Numbered from the stretch's first letter, positions 1 through 8,848 are shown. The stretch: 33,100 nt of DNA from Bacteroidetes bacterium HGW-Bacteroidetes-3 (GCA_002842505.1 PHDE01000014.1:1-33100); one strand, 5' to 3'. The notes: generated by a model from the letters alone, not told the origin. Numbers and translations are program-made.

Positions 1-1270
1 CCAATCCGGAAAGTGTGCCGTTTGCAATTTCAATGGCATCTGCTTCATCCTTAAATTTAGTAACCGCCACAACAGGCCCAAAAATTTCTTCCTGAAAAAC
101 CCTCATTTTATTGTGGCCTTCCAAGATGGTTGGCTGTATGTAAAATCCGTTTGCCAAATCGCCTTTTAATTTGCAGGCTGCACCACCTGTCAGTACTTTT
201 GCGCCTTCTTCTTTGCCAATTTTTATGTAGGAAAGTATTTTTTCATATTGGTCGTTGGAGGCTTGTGCGCCCAACATAGTGCTTACGTTATACGGACTGT
301 CCTGAATAATGGCCTTGGTTCTGGCAATTACTTTTTCCATAAATTTATCGTAAATGCCTTCTTGAACCAACAATCTCGACGGACAAGTACAAACTTCTCC
401 TTGGTTGAAGGCAAATAAAACAGCGCCTTCAATGGCTTTATCCAAGAAAGCGTCATCTGCATCCATCACAGAATTAAAGAAAATATTTGGTGATTTTCCG
501 CCCAATTCCATCGTCACCGGATTTAGGTTTTTGGAAGCATACTGCATAATTAATTGTCCGGTGGTGGTTTCTCCGGTAAAAGCAACTTTATTCACGCCCG
601 AATGTGACGCCAACGGTTTCCCGGCCTCCGGCCCAAAACCGTGAATAACATTTACCACGCCAGGAGGAAAAACCTCGGCGATTTTCTCCATTAACAAAGT
701 AGCTGATGACGGCGTTTGTTCTGCCGGTTTTAAAATAACGCAGTTACCCGCTGCCAAAGCAGGCGGTAATTTCCAAGACAACATCAATAACGGAAAGTTC
801 CAGGGAATAATTTGGGCGATAACGCCAAGCGGTTCTTTAATGTTCATGGAAAGCGTATTGGCATCCAACTCGGTTGCGCTGCCTTCTTCGGCCCTTATTA
901 CGGCCGCAAAATAACGCCAATGGTCAACCGACAAAGGAAGATCCGCATTCAGTGTTTCCCGAATTGGTTTTCCGTTGTCGCAAGTTTCCACCAAGGCAAA
1001 TTCCTCTAAATTTGCTTCAATAATATCAGCAACTTTATTGAGCAATGCCGCTCTATGCGCCGCAGAAGTATTTCCCCAGGCATCTTTTGCCGCATTGGCC
1101 GCGATCACCGCATTGTCAACATCTTCTTTTTGCGAACGAGGATATTTCGCGATTAGTGAATTGTCAACTGGCGAATGGTTGTCAAAGTATTCGCCTCCAA
1201 CCGGCGCCACGAATTTTCCATTGATGAAATTTCCGTATTTTTCTTTAAATTTTGGTTTTGAATATCCCAT
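1..1270 (-). CDS. aldB: NAD(P)-dependent aldehyde dehydrogenase, AldB/ExaC type (3' end missing)
   Basis: Oxidises an aldehyde, probably acetaldehyde or another short aliphatic one, to the acid in the cytoplasm. About 423 codons are present; the stop lies beyond the left edge, and the family is about 500 residues long. The start is the ATG at 1270, giving [15 protein letters not shown]. Visible motifs are the NAD-binding and entrance-tunnel stretch [20 protein letters not shown], the [11 protein letters not shown] segment carrying the general-base Glu, and [12 protein letters not shown], whose first Cys (about residue 294) aligns with the ALDH nucleophile. The GEVCTCPSR form is that of the AldB/ExaC branch rather than of betaine-aldehyde or succinate-semialdehyde enzymes. 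The reading is open throughout with no sign of decay. The substrate is inferred. No gene partner is visible; the upstream 498 bp are non-coding. Confidence 0.93.
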   Translation of the reverse strand, partial: MGYSKPKFKEKYGNFINGKFVAPVGGEYFDNHSPVDNSLIAKYPRSQKEDVDNAVIAANAAKDAWGNTSAAHRAALLNKVADIIEANLEEFALVETCDNGKPIRETLNADLPLSVDHWRYFAAVIRAEEGSATELDANTLSMNIKEPLGVIAQIIPWNFPLLMLSWKLPPALAAGNCVILKPAEQTPSSATLLMEKIAEVFPPGVVNVIHGFGPEAGKPLASHSGVNKVAFTGETTTGQLIMQYASKNLNPVTMELGGKSPNIFFNSVMDADDAFLDKAIEGAVLFAFNQGEVCTCPSRLLVQEGIYDKFMEKVIARTKAIIQDSPYNVSTMLGAQASNDQYEKILSYIKIGKEEGAKVLTGGAACKLKGDLANGFYIQPTILEGHNKMRVFQEEIFGPVVAVTKFKDEADAIEIANGTLSGL

Positions 1271-1297
1271 ATTGAATGAATTAAATAAATAATGCCT

Positions 1298-1657
1298 ACT
1301 CTTTTATAGATTTTCGGTTTCCTCTTTATTGGTTAATTTTTACTTTTACAAATGCAAACAATTCAGCACAAGAAAAGTTGAAACTTTAAAACACAATTTT
1401 CCGCTGTATTAAATTTAAAGTTAATTAAATTTTTCGTTCTATCACAATTAAACAAAATTTTTAGGTTTTGTTTAACGAAAACTTAAAGGAAAGAGAGGAA
1501 TGTTAACATAATACGTAATAGATGTTTTTGTATTAAGGACAATAGTTTGGGATCAAATTGGGAATTTAAGCCATAGGATTTCCATTTAGTATCAACTAGA
1601 TCAGCATTATTGTTGATTTTTTAAGGCAATTGGGAAAGCTAAAATCTATAAAAGAGT
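1298..1657. repeat. 360-bp non-coding segment bounded by 17-bp inverted repeats
   Basis: The sequence ACTCTTTTATAGATTTT at 1298-1314 recurs exactly inverted at 1641-1657. The match continues imperfectly on both sides (ATGCCT/ATTGCC outside, G.TTTCC inside). The gap 1271-1768 contains no gene I can support. Within it, TTAAACAAAA (1448-1457) and TTTTGTTTAA (1466-1475) form a second perfect inverted repeat with an 8-nt spacer, which could be an operator for the aldehyde dehydrogenase gene. The outer pair could be the termini of a small non-autonomous element or a pair of regulator sites. No target-site duplication is clear. Confidence 0.5.
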
Positions 1658-1768
1658 GGCAATATAAAAAATAAGACAATAGATATTTAGACACTTTTGA
1701 AAACAGGGTGAAGGAATATTTGAAACTCATTGTCAAAATCCTAATGAATTTATTGCATTTGGGAACTG

Positions 1769-2407
1769 TTAATTTTTAGGTTTAATATAAGGTATCAATT
1801 GTATTTGTGCTGCCATTCTAATTAAAGATGCGGTATTTTTAACTTCAAATTTAGCCAATAAGTTTTTCCTGTGTGTATCTACCGTTGTTGTGCTGATAAA
1901 AAGTTTTATGGCAATCTCATTGTTTGTCAAACCATCTGCAATAAGCAAAAGAACTTCCATTTCCCTTCTTGTAATAATGGGAATTTTGGAATCTTCATTT
2001 TTTTGCACTGTTAATTCGACTTCATCACTTAAAAATATTTCTCCCTCAATGACAGTTTCTATGGCATATACCAATTCTTCACGTGTCGCATTTTTTAGTA
2101 AATAGCCAGAAGCTCCGTTGTCAAGCATTTTTTGGATAAAGCTCTGTTGGTTAAACGAGCTAAGACCGATAATATGAATACTTGGGTATTTCATTTTTAC
2201 CTCTTTACACAAATCAATCCCACTCATATCGGGAAGGTTTATATCCATTAATATCACATCTGGCTGTTGCTGTTGCAAGAAAGCCATGCAAGAGGCTGCA
2301 TTCATGGCATGCCCCATCCACTCAATACTTTTTTCATTTTGAAGTAAAGATCGGATGCCTTCTATCACCATATAGTGGTCGTCTACAATAAAAACTTTTA
2401 TAACCAT
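1769..2407 (-). CDS. Response regulator, NarL/FixJ family (REC + LuxR-type HTH)
   Basis: DNA-binding response regulator of 212 residues, a normal length for the family. The receiver domain covers about residues 3-120, with the acidic pocket at D9/D10, the phospho-acceptor D55 in LMDINLPD, S83 in GLSS and the conserved K105 in YLLK. The GerE/LuxR helix-turn-helix lies at about 145-200 (ITRREMEVLLLIADGLTNNE, then TTTVDTHRKNLLAKF). Its ATG directly follows the stop codon of the upstream histidine kinase gene, so the two are co-transcribed and probably translationally coupled. The likely targets are the divergent exported-protein genes starting at 4561; that is inference from position. The family assignment is secure. 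Confidence 0.96.
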   Translation of the reverse strand: MVIKVFIVDDHYMVIEGIRSLLQNEKSIEWMGHAMNAASCMAFLQQQQPDVILMDINLPDMSGIDLCKEVKMKYPSIHIIGLSSFNQQSFIQKMLDNGASGYLLKNATREELVYAIETVIEGEIFLSDEVELTVQKNEDSKIPIITRREMEVLLLIADGLTNNEIAIKLFISTTTVDTHRKNLLAKFEVKNTASLIRMAAQIQLIPYIKPKN

Positions 2408-4360
2408 TTAAATATCAACTTCAATTTGAACAGATGTGCCATTACCCAGTTGCGAATTGACATCAAGCCTGCCTTTTAAAAAATCGACACGGTGTTTGAT
2501 GTTTACCCAGCCCATTCCTTTTGACCAATCTAAAATTTTGGTGTCAAACCCTTTGCCGTCATCTTCTACGGTTATAGCCAACAAACTGCCGGATTTTGTA
2601 ACCTGTACAATGGCAGTTTTTGCAGAAGCATGTTTTAAGGTATTGCTAATCAATTCTTGAATAATACGGTAGATGGTTATCGCTGTTGTTTGTTCTAATG
2701 TTACATTCTCTAGACCAATAGATTGATATGAAATTTTCAACGCACCTGAATTATTTATTTCATTACAAAAATCTTTCAATGCTGTATCCAATCCAAATTT
2801 CACTAATGCTTCGGGCATCATATTATGTGCCACACGCCGCATTTCTTTTATGGAGCTGTCCAGCATATCCATGCTGCGTTCAAAAGCCTGTGTGTTTTCA
2901 GGCGTCATGATTAAATTTCCTTTCATGCCATTAAATGAAAATTTTATTCCTGATAACATTCCTCCCAACCCGTCATGCAAATCTTTGGCTATTCTTGTCC
3001 GTTCCTGTTCTTCCCCTTTTAACACTGCTTCAGTGGCAATTAATTGTTGCTGGGTTTCCAATTCGTTGATGCGTTGTTGCTGAAGTTTTTGTTTTTGTTT
3101 ATAGTTGCGGTATGACAGAAGAGAGATAATTAATAGTGTAACACCGCCCACAATCAGAATGTGGTTTAAAATATTTTTTTGATGTAAAGACAACTCATGA
3201 AGTTTCTTTTCTGTTTCAAGTTGTTTGATACGAATTTCTTTTTGTCCAAACTGGTATTTTTTTTCCAGATTCAGTGCATTTTTTTGAATAGTTTCATTTA
3301 ATAAGCTGTCTTGCAGTAATTTGCTTTGTTGTGAATATGAATATCCTGTTTTTATGTCCTGTAGACTGAATGAAATATTTGCAAGGTTGTTTAACATTTT
3401 TGACTTTTCAGGCACAAGGTTGTAACTTTCCGTAATAGCAAGAGCATCCAGACCAAACTTTTTCGCAAGATTGAACTGTTTTGTAAATTGATAATACATT
3501 GAAATGCCCCGTAGCGCAATAGCCTCACCCTCATATGCCTTCAGTTTTCTGTTGAGTTGTAATGCCATGTCATAATTTTCTTTCATCCTGTCGTAATTTC
3601 CAAAATTCATATAGGCATCACCAAGGTTCAGCATTTGGTTAGCCTCCATACTCATATCATTCACTTTCCTGCTTATTGCCAAAGCTTCCTTAAAAAGCGG
3701 AATGGCTTTGCCAAATTGTTTTTTAAAGGCATAATTAGCTCCAAGGTTATTCAAGGCAATACCTAAATTGTTTGGCAAGTTTAATTGCCTATACAGCTTT
3801 ACCGATAGCTCACCATAGGTAATTGCCTTGCTGTATTGGTGCAAATCCATGTATAAAACCTGGAGCAAATCATTTATCAAGGCTTCTTTATCCGGTTGAT
3901 TTATTTTGGCAAAGAGTTTTTGACCTTCCAGATAATAAGTGACAGCTTTTTCATAATTACCTAATGCTCGGTAAGAAGTACCGGTATTGAATAATGTTTT
4001 GGCAAGATAAACACTGTCTTTGATTTGTCTGGAAAGTTCTACCGATTTCAAATTGTAGTACAACGATGAATCATACAAACCTTGTTGGTTAAGCACAAAC
4101 GTATAATTGGCAATAAACTTAATGATGCCCAGGGGATAGTCGATTTTTTTGCTAAGTTCCCATGCTTTACGATAATATGCTTTGGCTAATTCAGGTTCAT
4201 TGGATTCATACTGTTGCCCAATATTAATGTATAGCAAAACAGCGTTCGTATCTTCCTTTACATCAGGCAATAGCTTTAATAAACTGTCCTTATTCATTAA
4301 TGTTTGTGCCTGTAATACACTACTCAGAACTAATAAAAATAAACATACAGTCTTTCTCAT
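2408..4360 (-). CDS. TPR-containing sensor histidine kinase, HisKA_3 family
   Basis: Membrane sensor kinase of 650 residues. A signal peptide (to about residue 19, ending QAQ) is followed by a periplasmic array of tetratricopeptide repeats (about 40-350) and a short coiled coil. One membrane helix spans about 400-419 (ILIVGGVTLLIISLLSY), followed by a second coiled coil. The dimerisation and phosphotransfer domain carries RIAKDLHDGLGGML with phospho-acceptor H462. The HATPase_c domain shows the N box QELISNTLKHA (568-578), G1 motif DDGKGFD (600-606) and a G2-like GMGWVNIKHR. It partners the adjacent response regulator. TPR sensors of this build are common in Bacteroidota; what the TPR domain senses cannot be read from the sequence. 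The gene is divergent from the exported-protein cluster, with a 200-bp shared upstream region. Confidence 0.95.
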   Translation of the reverse strand: MRKTVCLFLLVLSSVLQAQTLMNKDSLLKLLPDVKEDTNAVLLYINIGQQYESNEPELAKAYYRKAWELSKKIDYPLGIIKFIANYTFVLNQQGLYDSSLYYNLKSVELSRQIKDSVYLAKTLFNTGTSYRALGNYEKAVTYYLEGQKLFAKINQPDKEALINDLLQVLYMDLHQYSKAITYGELSVKLYRQLNLPNNLGIALNNLGANYAFKKQFGKAIPLFKEALAISRKVNDMSMEANQMLNLGDAYMNFGNYDRMKENYDMALQLNRKLKAYEGEAIALRGISMYYQFTKQFNLAKKFGLDALAITESYNLVPEKSKMLNNLANISFSLQDIKTGYSYSQQSKLLQDSLLNETIQKNALNLEKKYQFGQKEIRIKQLETEKKLHELSLHQKNILNHILIVGGVTLLIISLLSYRNYKQKQKLQQQRINELETQQQLIATEAVLKGEEQERTRIAKDLHDGLGGMLSGIKFSFNGMKGNLIMTPENTQAFERSMDMLDSSIKEMRRVAHNMMPEALVKFGLDTALKDFCNEINNSGALKISYQSIGLENVTLEQTTAITIYRIIQELISNTLKHASAKTAIVQVTKSGSLLAITVEDDGKGFDTKILDWSKGMGWVNIKHRVDFLKGRLDVNSQLGNGTSVQIEVDI

Positions 4361-4391
4361 ACAGTAAAAATAATTCTTTCCATCTATCTTA

Positions 4392-4421
4392 CAAATAAAA
4401 GAAATAGTAAGCTCAAATCAA
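4392..4421 (-). promoter_or_regulatory. Probable promoter of the two-component operon
   Basis: Read on the minus strand, TTG (complement of 4419-4421) is followed after 19 bp by TTTATTTG (complement of 4392-4399). This matches the Bacteroidota form TTG-N19-TAnnTTTG at seven of eight -7 positions. It sits about 30 bp before the kinase ATG. Confidence 0.5.
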
Positions 4422-4458
4422 CTCCCCTTTTTCCATGATTTTTCGGTTTTTTATAAAA

Positions 4459-4479
4459 TCCTGTTTTTAGGGGATTGTT
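4459..4479 (+). promoter_or_regulatory. Shared upstream motif, copy 1
   Basis: The 21-mer here (CCTGTTTTTA, then GGGGATTGTT) recurs at 5259-5279 with 17 of 21 bases identical. Each copy lies in the leader region of an exported-protein gene, about 80 bp upstream of the start codon in this case. It is a candidate binding site for the adjacent response regulator. That is inference; no -7 box of the usual form was found in this gap on the plus strand. Confidence 0.3.
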
Positions 4480-4560
4480 TTGTTTTGCTTTAAATCAGAC
4501 TTTTACATTAACAATGTTACAAAAAAAAACAAAACCTTGTAATAATTAAAACAAATAAAC

Positions 4561-5214
4561 ATGAAAAAGTTACTATTACTTACTCTTCTAAGTGTATTTG
4601 TAATGGGCAGTTTACAGGCACAATTGAAAGTTTATAAAAAACCTGTAAAAAACACTCAAAATTTGCAAATATTGAATCAAGATCCGCCACCACCTCCGCC
4701 TCCAACAACCAATAAAACGGAAGCGCCAATAACAAAATCGGAGGTGCCCACCAGTGTGTATTATTTAACTTCTGCAAGGGTTAATATCAGAACAGGTAAT
4801 GATAATAAAGAGTTTCCTTCCGAAGTATATTTTCAGCTTTCCAACGACGTTGCCTTCATTATGCAACAACGAGGAGAAAACATGAGAAATGAAATGAAAA
4901 TAAACTCTAATACTGAGTTTGGATTAGAAAAGATCAGCACTAAACCAGAAGATTTTACACTGGAATCCATGAAAAAGAAGGGAATAGAATTAAGGATCGT
5001 TTATTTTCCTGACTTTATTTCGAATGCCTGGAAAATTGAAGGTGTAAATATTACGCTGGAATTTAAAGACCAGAATGGAACTCTCCATCCAACACTTGGC
5101 AGTAAAACAATTGTATTCAACAATGCATCCGGCTTTCTTGATACTTTCAACAAAACTCTTTTGTGCAAGACGGATGGCGAATTAAATCCAACCACATCAT
5201 CAATTAAACCGTAA
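4561..5214 (+). CDS. Exported protein of unknown function with polyproline tract
   Basis: 217 residues. A clear Sec signal peptide (MKKLLLLTLLSVFVMGSLQA, cleavage before Q) leads into a basic segment. A run of seven prolines with a Thr-rich linker follows at about residues 42-52, and then a mixed alpha/beta domain from about 65 to the end (VYYLTSARVNIRTGNDNKEF near its start). I do not recognise the family. It is the first gene of the plus-strand cluster divergent from the two-component operon, so it is the one most likely under direct control of that regulator. The polyproline run implies a need for EF-P during translation and a flexible linker between the mature N-terminus and the folded domain. 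Start choice is fixed by the signal peptide. Confidence 0.8.
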   Translation: MKKLLLLTLLSVFVMGSLQAQLKVYKKPVKNTQNLQILNQDPPPPPPPTTNKTEAPITKSEVPTSVYYLTSARVNIRTGNDNKEFPSEVYFQLSNDVAFIMQQRGENMRNEMKINSNTEFGLEKISTKPEDFTLESMKKKGIELRIVYFPDFISNAWKIEGVNITLEFKDQNGTLHPTLGSKTIVFNNASGFLDTFNKTLLCKTDGELNPTTSSIKP

Positions 5215-5258
5215 TAAAAAATAACATCAAATTAAAAATTGATTTTAAGCAAAATAAA

Positions 5259-5279
5259 CCCTGTTTTTAAAGGATCGTT
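5259..5279 (+). promoter_or_regulatory. Shared upstream motif, copy 2
   Basis: CCCTGTTTTTA followed by AAGGATCGTT. This is the second copy of the 21-bp motif at 4459-4479, placed 56 bp before the next start codon. A weaker relative (CCCTGTTTTACATGAT) lies at 15623-15638, about 50 bp before another start codon in the cluster. Confidence 0.3.
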
Positions 5280-5335
5280 AATTGTTATTTTGAATCATCA
5301 TTTTAAACCATTTTTAAACATAAAAAACATACATC

Positions 5336-5794
5336 ATGAAAAAGTTACTATTTATTCTGCCACTCTTTTTTTTCAGCCTAACGGTGAATGCCCAGCAAAC
5401 AGAAGACGATATTTATGTAGGCAAAAGTAAAACGTTTGGAAACTATAAAGGAACTGACATCATCAATGTCAACTCCAAACCCCTGCTTGGTTTGGACAGA
5501 AATGTAAAACAAATTAAAGGCCAATCAAACATAACCGGCACAGTGGTAAAAGTTGATTGGTGCGAGGAAGATTGTTTAACAATGTGGGTGCAAAAAGATG
5601 ACGGAACTACAGTGGCAGTTGGAACAAAAGATTATGGTTTTGCCGTTCCCAAAGATATCGTGGGAAAAAGAATTAATGTAGAAGGGATAGAACCCGCTAA
5701 GCTTATTCGTGAAAGAAAAACTATGAAAAAAGAATATCAGAAAGATATTCAATTTGTGGCAACAGGCGTGAAACTTTTTGACAAAAAAGAGTAA
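5336..5794 (+). CDS. Exported DUF4920-like protein
   Basis: 152 residues with signal peptide (MKKLLFILPLFFFSLTVNAQ). The mature part follows the DUF4920 pattern of an OB-like beta barrel: GTVVKVDWCEEDCLTMWVQ, then TKDYGFAVPKDIVGKRINVEGI (split here for length: TKDYGFAVPKDIVG and KRINVEGI). The family normally carries a CxxKGCWM motif, with two cysteines four residues apart. Here they are C76 and C80, three residues apart, and the Trp-Met pair is replaced by Leu-Thr-Met. The role of the family is not established; a periplasmic location and possible metal or disulphide chemistry are inferred. The gene is in the plus-strand cluster, 121 bp after its neighbour. Confidence 0.75.
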   Translation: MKKLLFILPLFFFSLTVNAQQTEDDIYVGKSKTFGNYKGTDIINVNSKPLLGLDRNVKQIKGQSNITGTVVKVDWCEEDCLTMWVQKDDGTTVAVGTKDYGFAVPKDIVGKRINVEGIEPAKLIRERKTMKKEYQKDIQFVATGVKLFDKKE

Positions 5795-5801
5795 AAATTC
5801 A

Positions 5802-5817
5802 TTTGGGAATTCCCAAA
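5802..5817. repeat. 16-bp perfect palindrome
   Basis: TTTGGGAATTCCCAAA is perfectly self-complementary and lies 8 bp after the preceding stop codon and 63 bp before the next start codon. It is not followed by a T run, so a terminator is unlikely on the plus strand. An operator for a dimeric regulator is possible. Confidence 0.4.
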
Positions 5818-5879
5818 ACGTATTAGAGCCTATAAAAAATCGATCAGAAAAATGGCTATTGTTTACCTCTAAATAACTG

Positions 5880-6347
5880 ATGATGAAAAAATATATTCTT
5901 GTACCTATCCTGCTGCTTGTAATGGGGTCAGTTTTTGCGCAAACCAAACCAAAACCGACTGTAAAGAAGGCTGTGCCCGAATTGCAGAAATTATTTACTG
6001 GCTCAGGGCTGCCTTACAAAATGGTAAACGACAGTGTAGCTGTTATCCCTTACGAAGGAGAAAATATTGCCTCGTACCAGGTGATAGTACAAAAAATAAG
6101 CGACCTGTATATTGTTTATACCAACCTTACAGAAGCACTGCCAGGAAAGATTGATGATACAAAATATAAATTCCTGTTGCAGCAGAATGATTATTTTGAT
6201 GTTGTAAAAATTGGAATGAGTGCTGATGACAATACGGTTTATGTGAGAGCCGATGTTTATAAAGCCGGCATAACAACAGCCCTGCTGGCCAGAATAATTA
6301 AGCAGGTGGCCAATGTTACCAATATTATTGGCGGCGATTTAAAGTAA
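5880..6347 (+). CDS. Exported YbjN-like domain protein
   Basis: 155 residues. The signal peptide (MKKYILVPILLLVMGSVFAQ) is followed by a short Lys/Pro linker and then one compact alpha/beta domain: a helix (VPELQKLFTGSGLPY), a beta meander (SVAVIPYEGENIASYQVIVQ) and a long C-terminal helix (TALLARIIKQVANVTNII). The pattern resembles YbjN / type III secretion chaperone-like folds, which usually bind another protein. This call is by eye and moderate. Two ATGs stand in tandem at 5880 and 5883; the second gives the more usual MKK start. The signal peptide and the QTKPKP that follows are nearly the same as in the next gene at both protein and DNA level, so the 5' ends share an origin. Confidence 0.65.
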   Translation: MMKKYILVPILLLVMGSVFAQTKPKPTVKKAVPELQKLFTGSGLPYKMVNDSVAVIPYEGENIASYQVIVQKISDLYIVYTNLTEALPGKIDDTKYKFLLQQNDYFDVVKIGMSADDNTVYVRADVYKAGITTALLARIIKQVANVTNIIGGDLK

Positions 6348-6375
6348 ACGAAACGTATAAAAAATGATATTCAAA

Positions 6376-8610
6376 ATGAAAAAGTATCTTCTTGCATTTA
6401 TCCTGCTGCTGGCAATGGGCGCCGCCTTTGCACAAACCAAACCAAAAAAACAGGAAAAACCTCCTACCCAAAAAGAAATGGAAGACATGATGAAGGAAAT
6501 GCAGAAGGGAGTGGAGGAAATGAGTCCGGAGGATAAAAAGATGATGGATAGTCTGGGTATAAAAATGCCCACCGACCAAAACTTGATAAATCAATACAAC
6601 TTTGCCAATAAGAATATAACTCAACAACAAAAGAAAAATATCTCAGGTATTGAGACAATTCCGGTTAAAGATGCTGCACGAATTGTCGGAATACCCAAAA
6701 CGATATTAACCAATGCACAGTTATTGGTTTTTCTCCAAAATGTTAACACAGCTGTGTCCAAAAAAATCAGTCCTACATCAAAAAAAATAGCCGAAGATGC
6801 ATATCAATCCATTAAGAAAAAATATAAAGAAACAATTTATGTTGCTAATGCAGCCAATGGCTTGTGGATATATGGAGAGCCGGAAGCAGCCATTGAACTT
6901 ATGGGTCGGGCAGTATTGGAAAACACTTCAGATCCTGACAACCTCAATAATTATGCAAGCTTTTTAACAATGAACGGTGGTGAACATCTTGCCTTACCAA
7001 TTTTACAAAAACTAAACCAAAGATTTCCCGGCAACAGTACAATTCTGAATAATATTGGTCAGGCATGGTTCGGCCTTGGCGATATGGCAAAATCCGAAAA
7101 ATACTTAGACAGCACTATTCATATTTTTTCTAATCATTCGGAAGCCAATTATACTAAATGCATTATACAAGAATCAAAAGGAAATAAAAAAGAAGCTATC
7201 AGTTGTATAAAGAGATCAATTAAAGGTGCTTACAGCGATGTAAAAATAATTAAACTGCAAAAATTAGGGGGGAAACTTCAATCGGGAGATATTCGCTGGA
7301 ATTTCCAAAAACCTCAAGATGTGCTAGGCCTTGATAAAATGCTGGCCAATCGTCCTGATTTTTATTATTCAAAATCTCAAAGAGAAGAACTATTTCCAAA
7401 ATGGGAGGAATTTGAGAAAGGATGCAATCTCCTTTTTGAAGAATATATGCCCCATATGAATGAAAACGAAATTATTGCTTCACAGACAAAAATGATGAAC
7501 GATTTTCGTTCCGGTAAAATTCCGAACTTTAACTTTATCATGGATAAAGCACTCGAATTACAAAAAATTGTAATTACCGATAAAGAAGAGTTTCAAAACA
7601 AAATGGAGAAAAAATCTGCCTATCTCCATGATTCAATAATGAATGTGAGTACTAACCTAGTGGAAAAGGTGATAGAAATTAACGAAAAATGGGAAAAAAA
7701 GTTTAGGGATGAAATCCATGCAAACCCACCCTCAGGCGCCAATGAAAGAGAACAATCTGAAAATGTGGAAAAAATCCGCAAAATATTTACAGAAAAGGCC
7801 TGCCAGGAATCAAAACCAATGATTGATGACTTTCACGATACATATAATAAAAAAACCTACAACCTTAGTGTTGAATGGGTTAGCCGGATGAAATATTTCA
7901 CCAACGAGATTATTTATTATTTAAGATACAGTTCTCCAACCGAAGAAGATTATCAAAAATCAAAGAATTTACACCTTATAGAATTCCTTTCTTGTATTTC
8001 CGGAAAACTTCCGTTTTTTACTACACCAGTTGATTTTCAATATAGCTGTATGGCCTGCAGCGAAATAGCTAGTAGAAGCGGAATATGTGAAGATGAACCG
8101 GAAATTGAAACCCACTTTCAAGCACTTTCTGATTTTGAAATCATTCATTGTGATAGTCATATCAAAATATGGACACCAGTTGCTGTAGCTAGATGGGATT
8201 GCAACATTCAATCAGTAGAAATGGATGTTGGTATTTTAAAGTTAAATCATATAGAAAACTTTATTGACGGCCAAACAATTAGTGCCACTGCAGAGTTTGG
8301 TATTTATAAAAGCATCGGTTCAAAAGATTTGGGTCCATTAAAAGCTGAATTGAAAGCCGGAGGCGGAGGTTTTATTCAATGGGGTCCCAAGGGTGTCTCT
8401 GACTTTGGTCTGATTGCAGGAGTAAAAGCTGAAGTCGGACTTGTTGATGGACTTAACCCATACGGTGGACTGGATCCTGGAGGGTATGATATTATGATAA
8501 AACCTGGAGAACCTTCTGATGTAGTATTAGGAGTTGAGGCACGAATTGGCTGGAATTCAGGACCTTCCTTGCAGGGCAAGGGTATATTAGAGGATTTGTC
8601 AATTAAATAA
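6376..8610 (+). CDS. Exported TPR protein with beta-rich C-terminal domain, paralogue A
   Basis: 744 residues from the ATG at 6376, chosen because it starts the signal peptide MKKYLLAFILLLAMGAAFAQ; an in-frame ATG at 6364 adds four residues. After a Met/Lys/Glu-rich low-complexity segment (about 30-60) comes a conserved IPVKDAARIVGIPK block. TPR-like helices follow at about 150-290, including LNNIGQAWFGLGDMAKSEKY, and then a long helical middle. A Cys-rich stretch (CMACSEIASRSGIC) precedes a C-terminal Gly-rich beta domain (DLGPLKAELKAGGGGFIQWG). The protein at 11684 has the same layout and aligns through the IPVK block, the TPRs and the beta domain. Function is unknown. A periplasmic or outer-membrane scaffold is inferred from the signal peptide and TPRs. 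Confidence 0.8.
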   Translation: MKKYLLAFILLLAMGAAFAQTKPKKQEKPPTQKEMEDMMKEMQKGVEEMSPEDKKMMDSLGIKMPTDQNLINQYNFANKNITQQQKKNISGIETIPVKDAARIVGIPKTILTNAQLLVFLQNVNTAVSKKISPTSKKIAEDAYQSIKKKYKETIYVANAANGLWIYGEPEAAIELMGRAVLENTSDPDNLNNYASFLTMNGGEHLALPILQKLNQRFPGNSTILNNIGQAWFGLGDMAKSEKYLDSTIHIFSNHSEANYTKCIIQESKGNKKEAISCIKRSIKGAYSDVKIIKLQKLGGKLQSGDIRWNFQKPQDVLGLDKMLANRPDFYYSKSQREELFPKWEEFEKGCNLLFEEYMPHMNENEIIASQTKMMNDFRSGKIPNFNFIMDKALELQKIVITDKEEFQNKMEKKSAYLHDSIMNVSTNLVEKVIEINEKWEKKFRDEIHANPPSGANEREQSENVEKIRKIFTEKACQESKPMIDDFHDTYNKKTYNLSVEWVSRMKYFTNEIIYYLRYSSPTEEDYQKSKNLHLIEFLSCISGKLPFFTTPVDFQYSCMACSEIASRSGICEDEPEIETHFQALSDFEIIHCDSHIKIWTPVAVARWDCNIQSVEMDVGILKLNHIENFIDGQTISATAEFGIYKSIGSKDLGPLKAELKAGGGGFIQWGPKGVSDFGLIAGVKAEVGLVDGLNPYGGLDPGGYDIMIKPGEPSDVVLGVEARIGWNSGPSLQGKGILEDLSIK

Positions 8611-8848
8611 ACTCGAACCTGTTTTCGAAGTTGCTTTTGTAAAAATTGAAGAGTGGGATGATGAAGCAAAAGCTTAGGTTAATTCAAAAGGCCAGAAAAG
8701 GTTTGAAGATGGCTTTAAAGAAAAAAATAAGCGAATAGATACGTGAGCATAGCAACAAAAGAGGCCTGCAATCAGCAATGGATTGGAAGGAATAAGAGCT
8801 ATGAATAATATCGACAGAAGATTATTTGACTAAATAAAAACAAACATC

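Noticed and set aside
6325-6658. Overlapping minus-strand reading frames opposite the start of the 6376 gene
   Set aside because: They are antisense shadows of the Lys/Glu-rich coding sequence and have no recognisable protein features.
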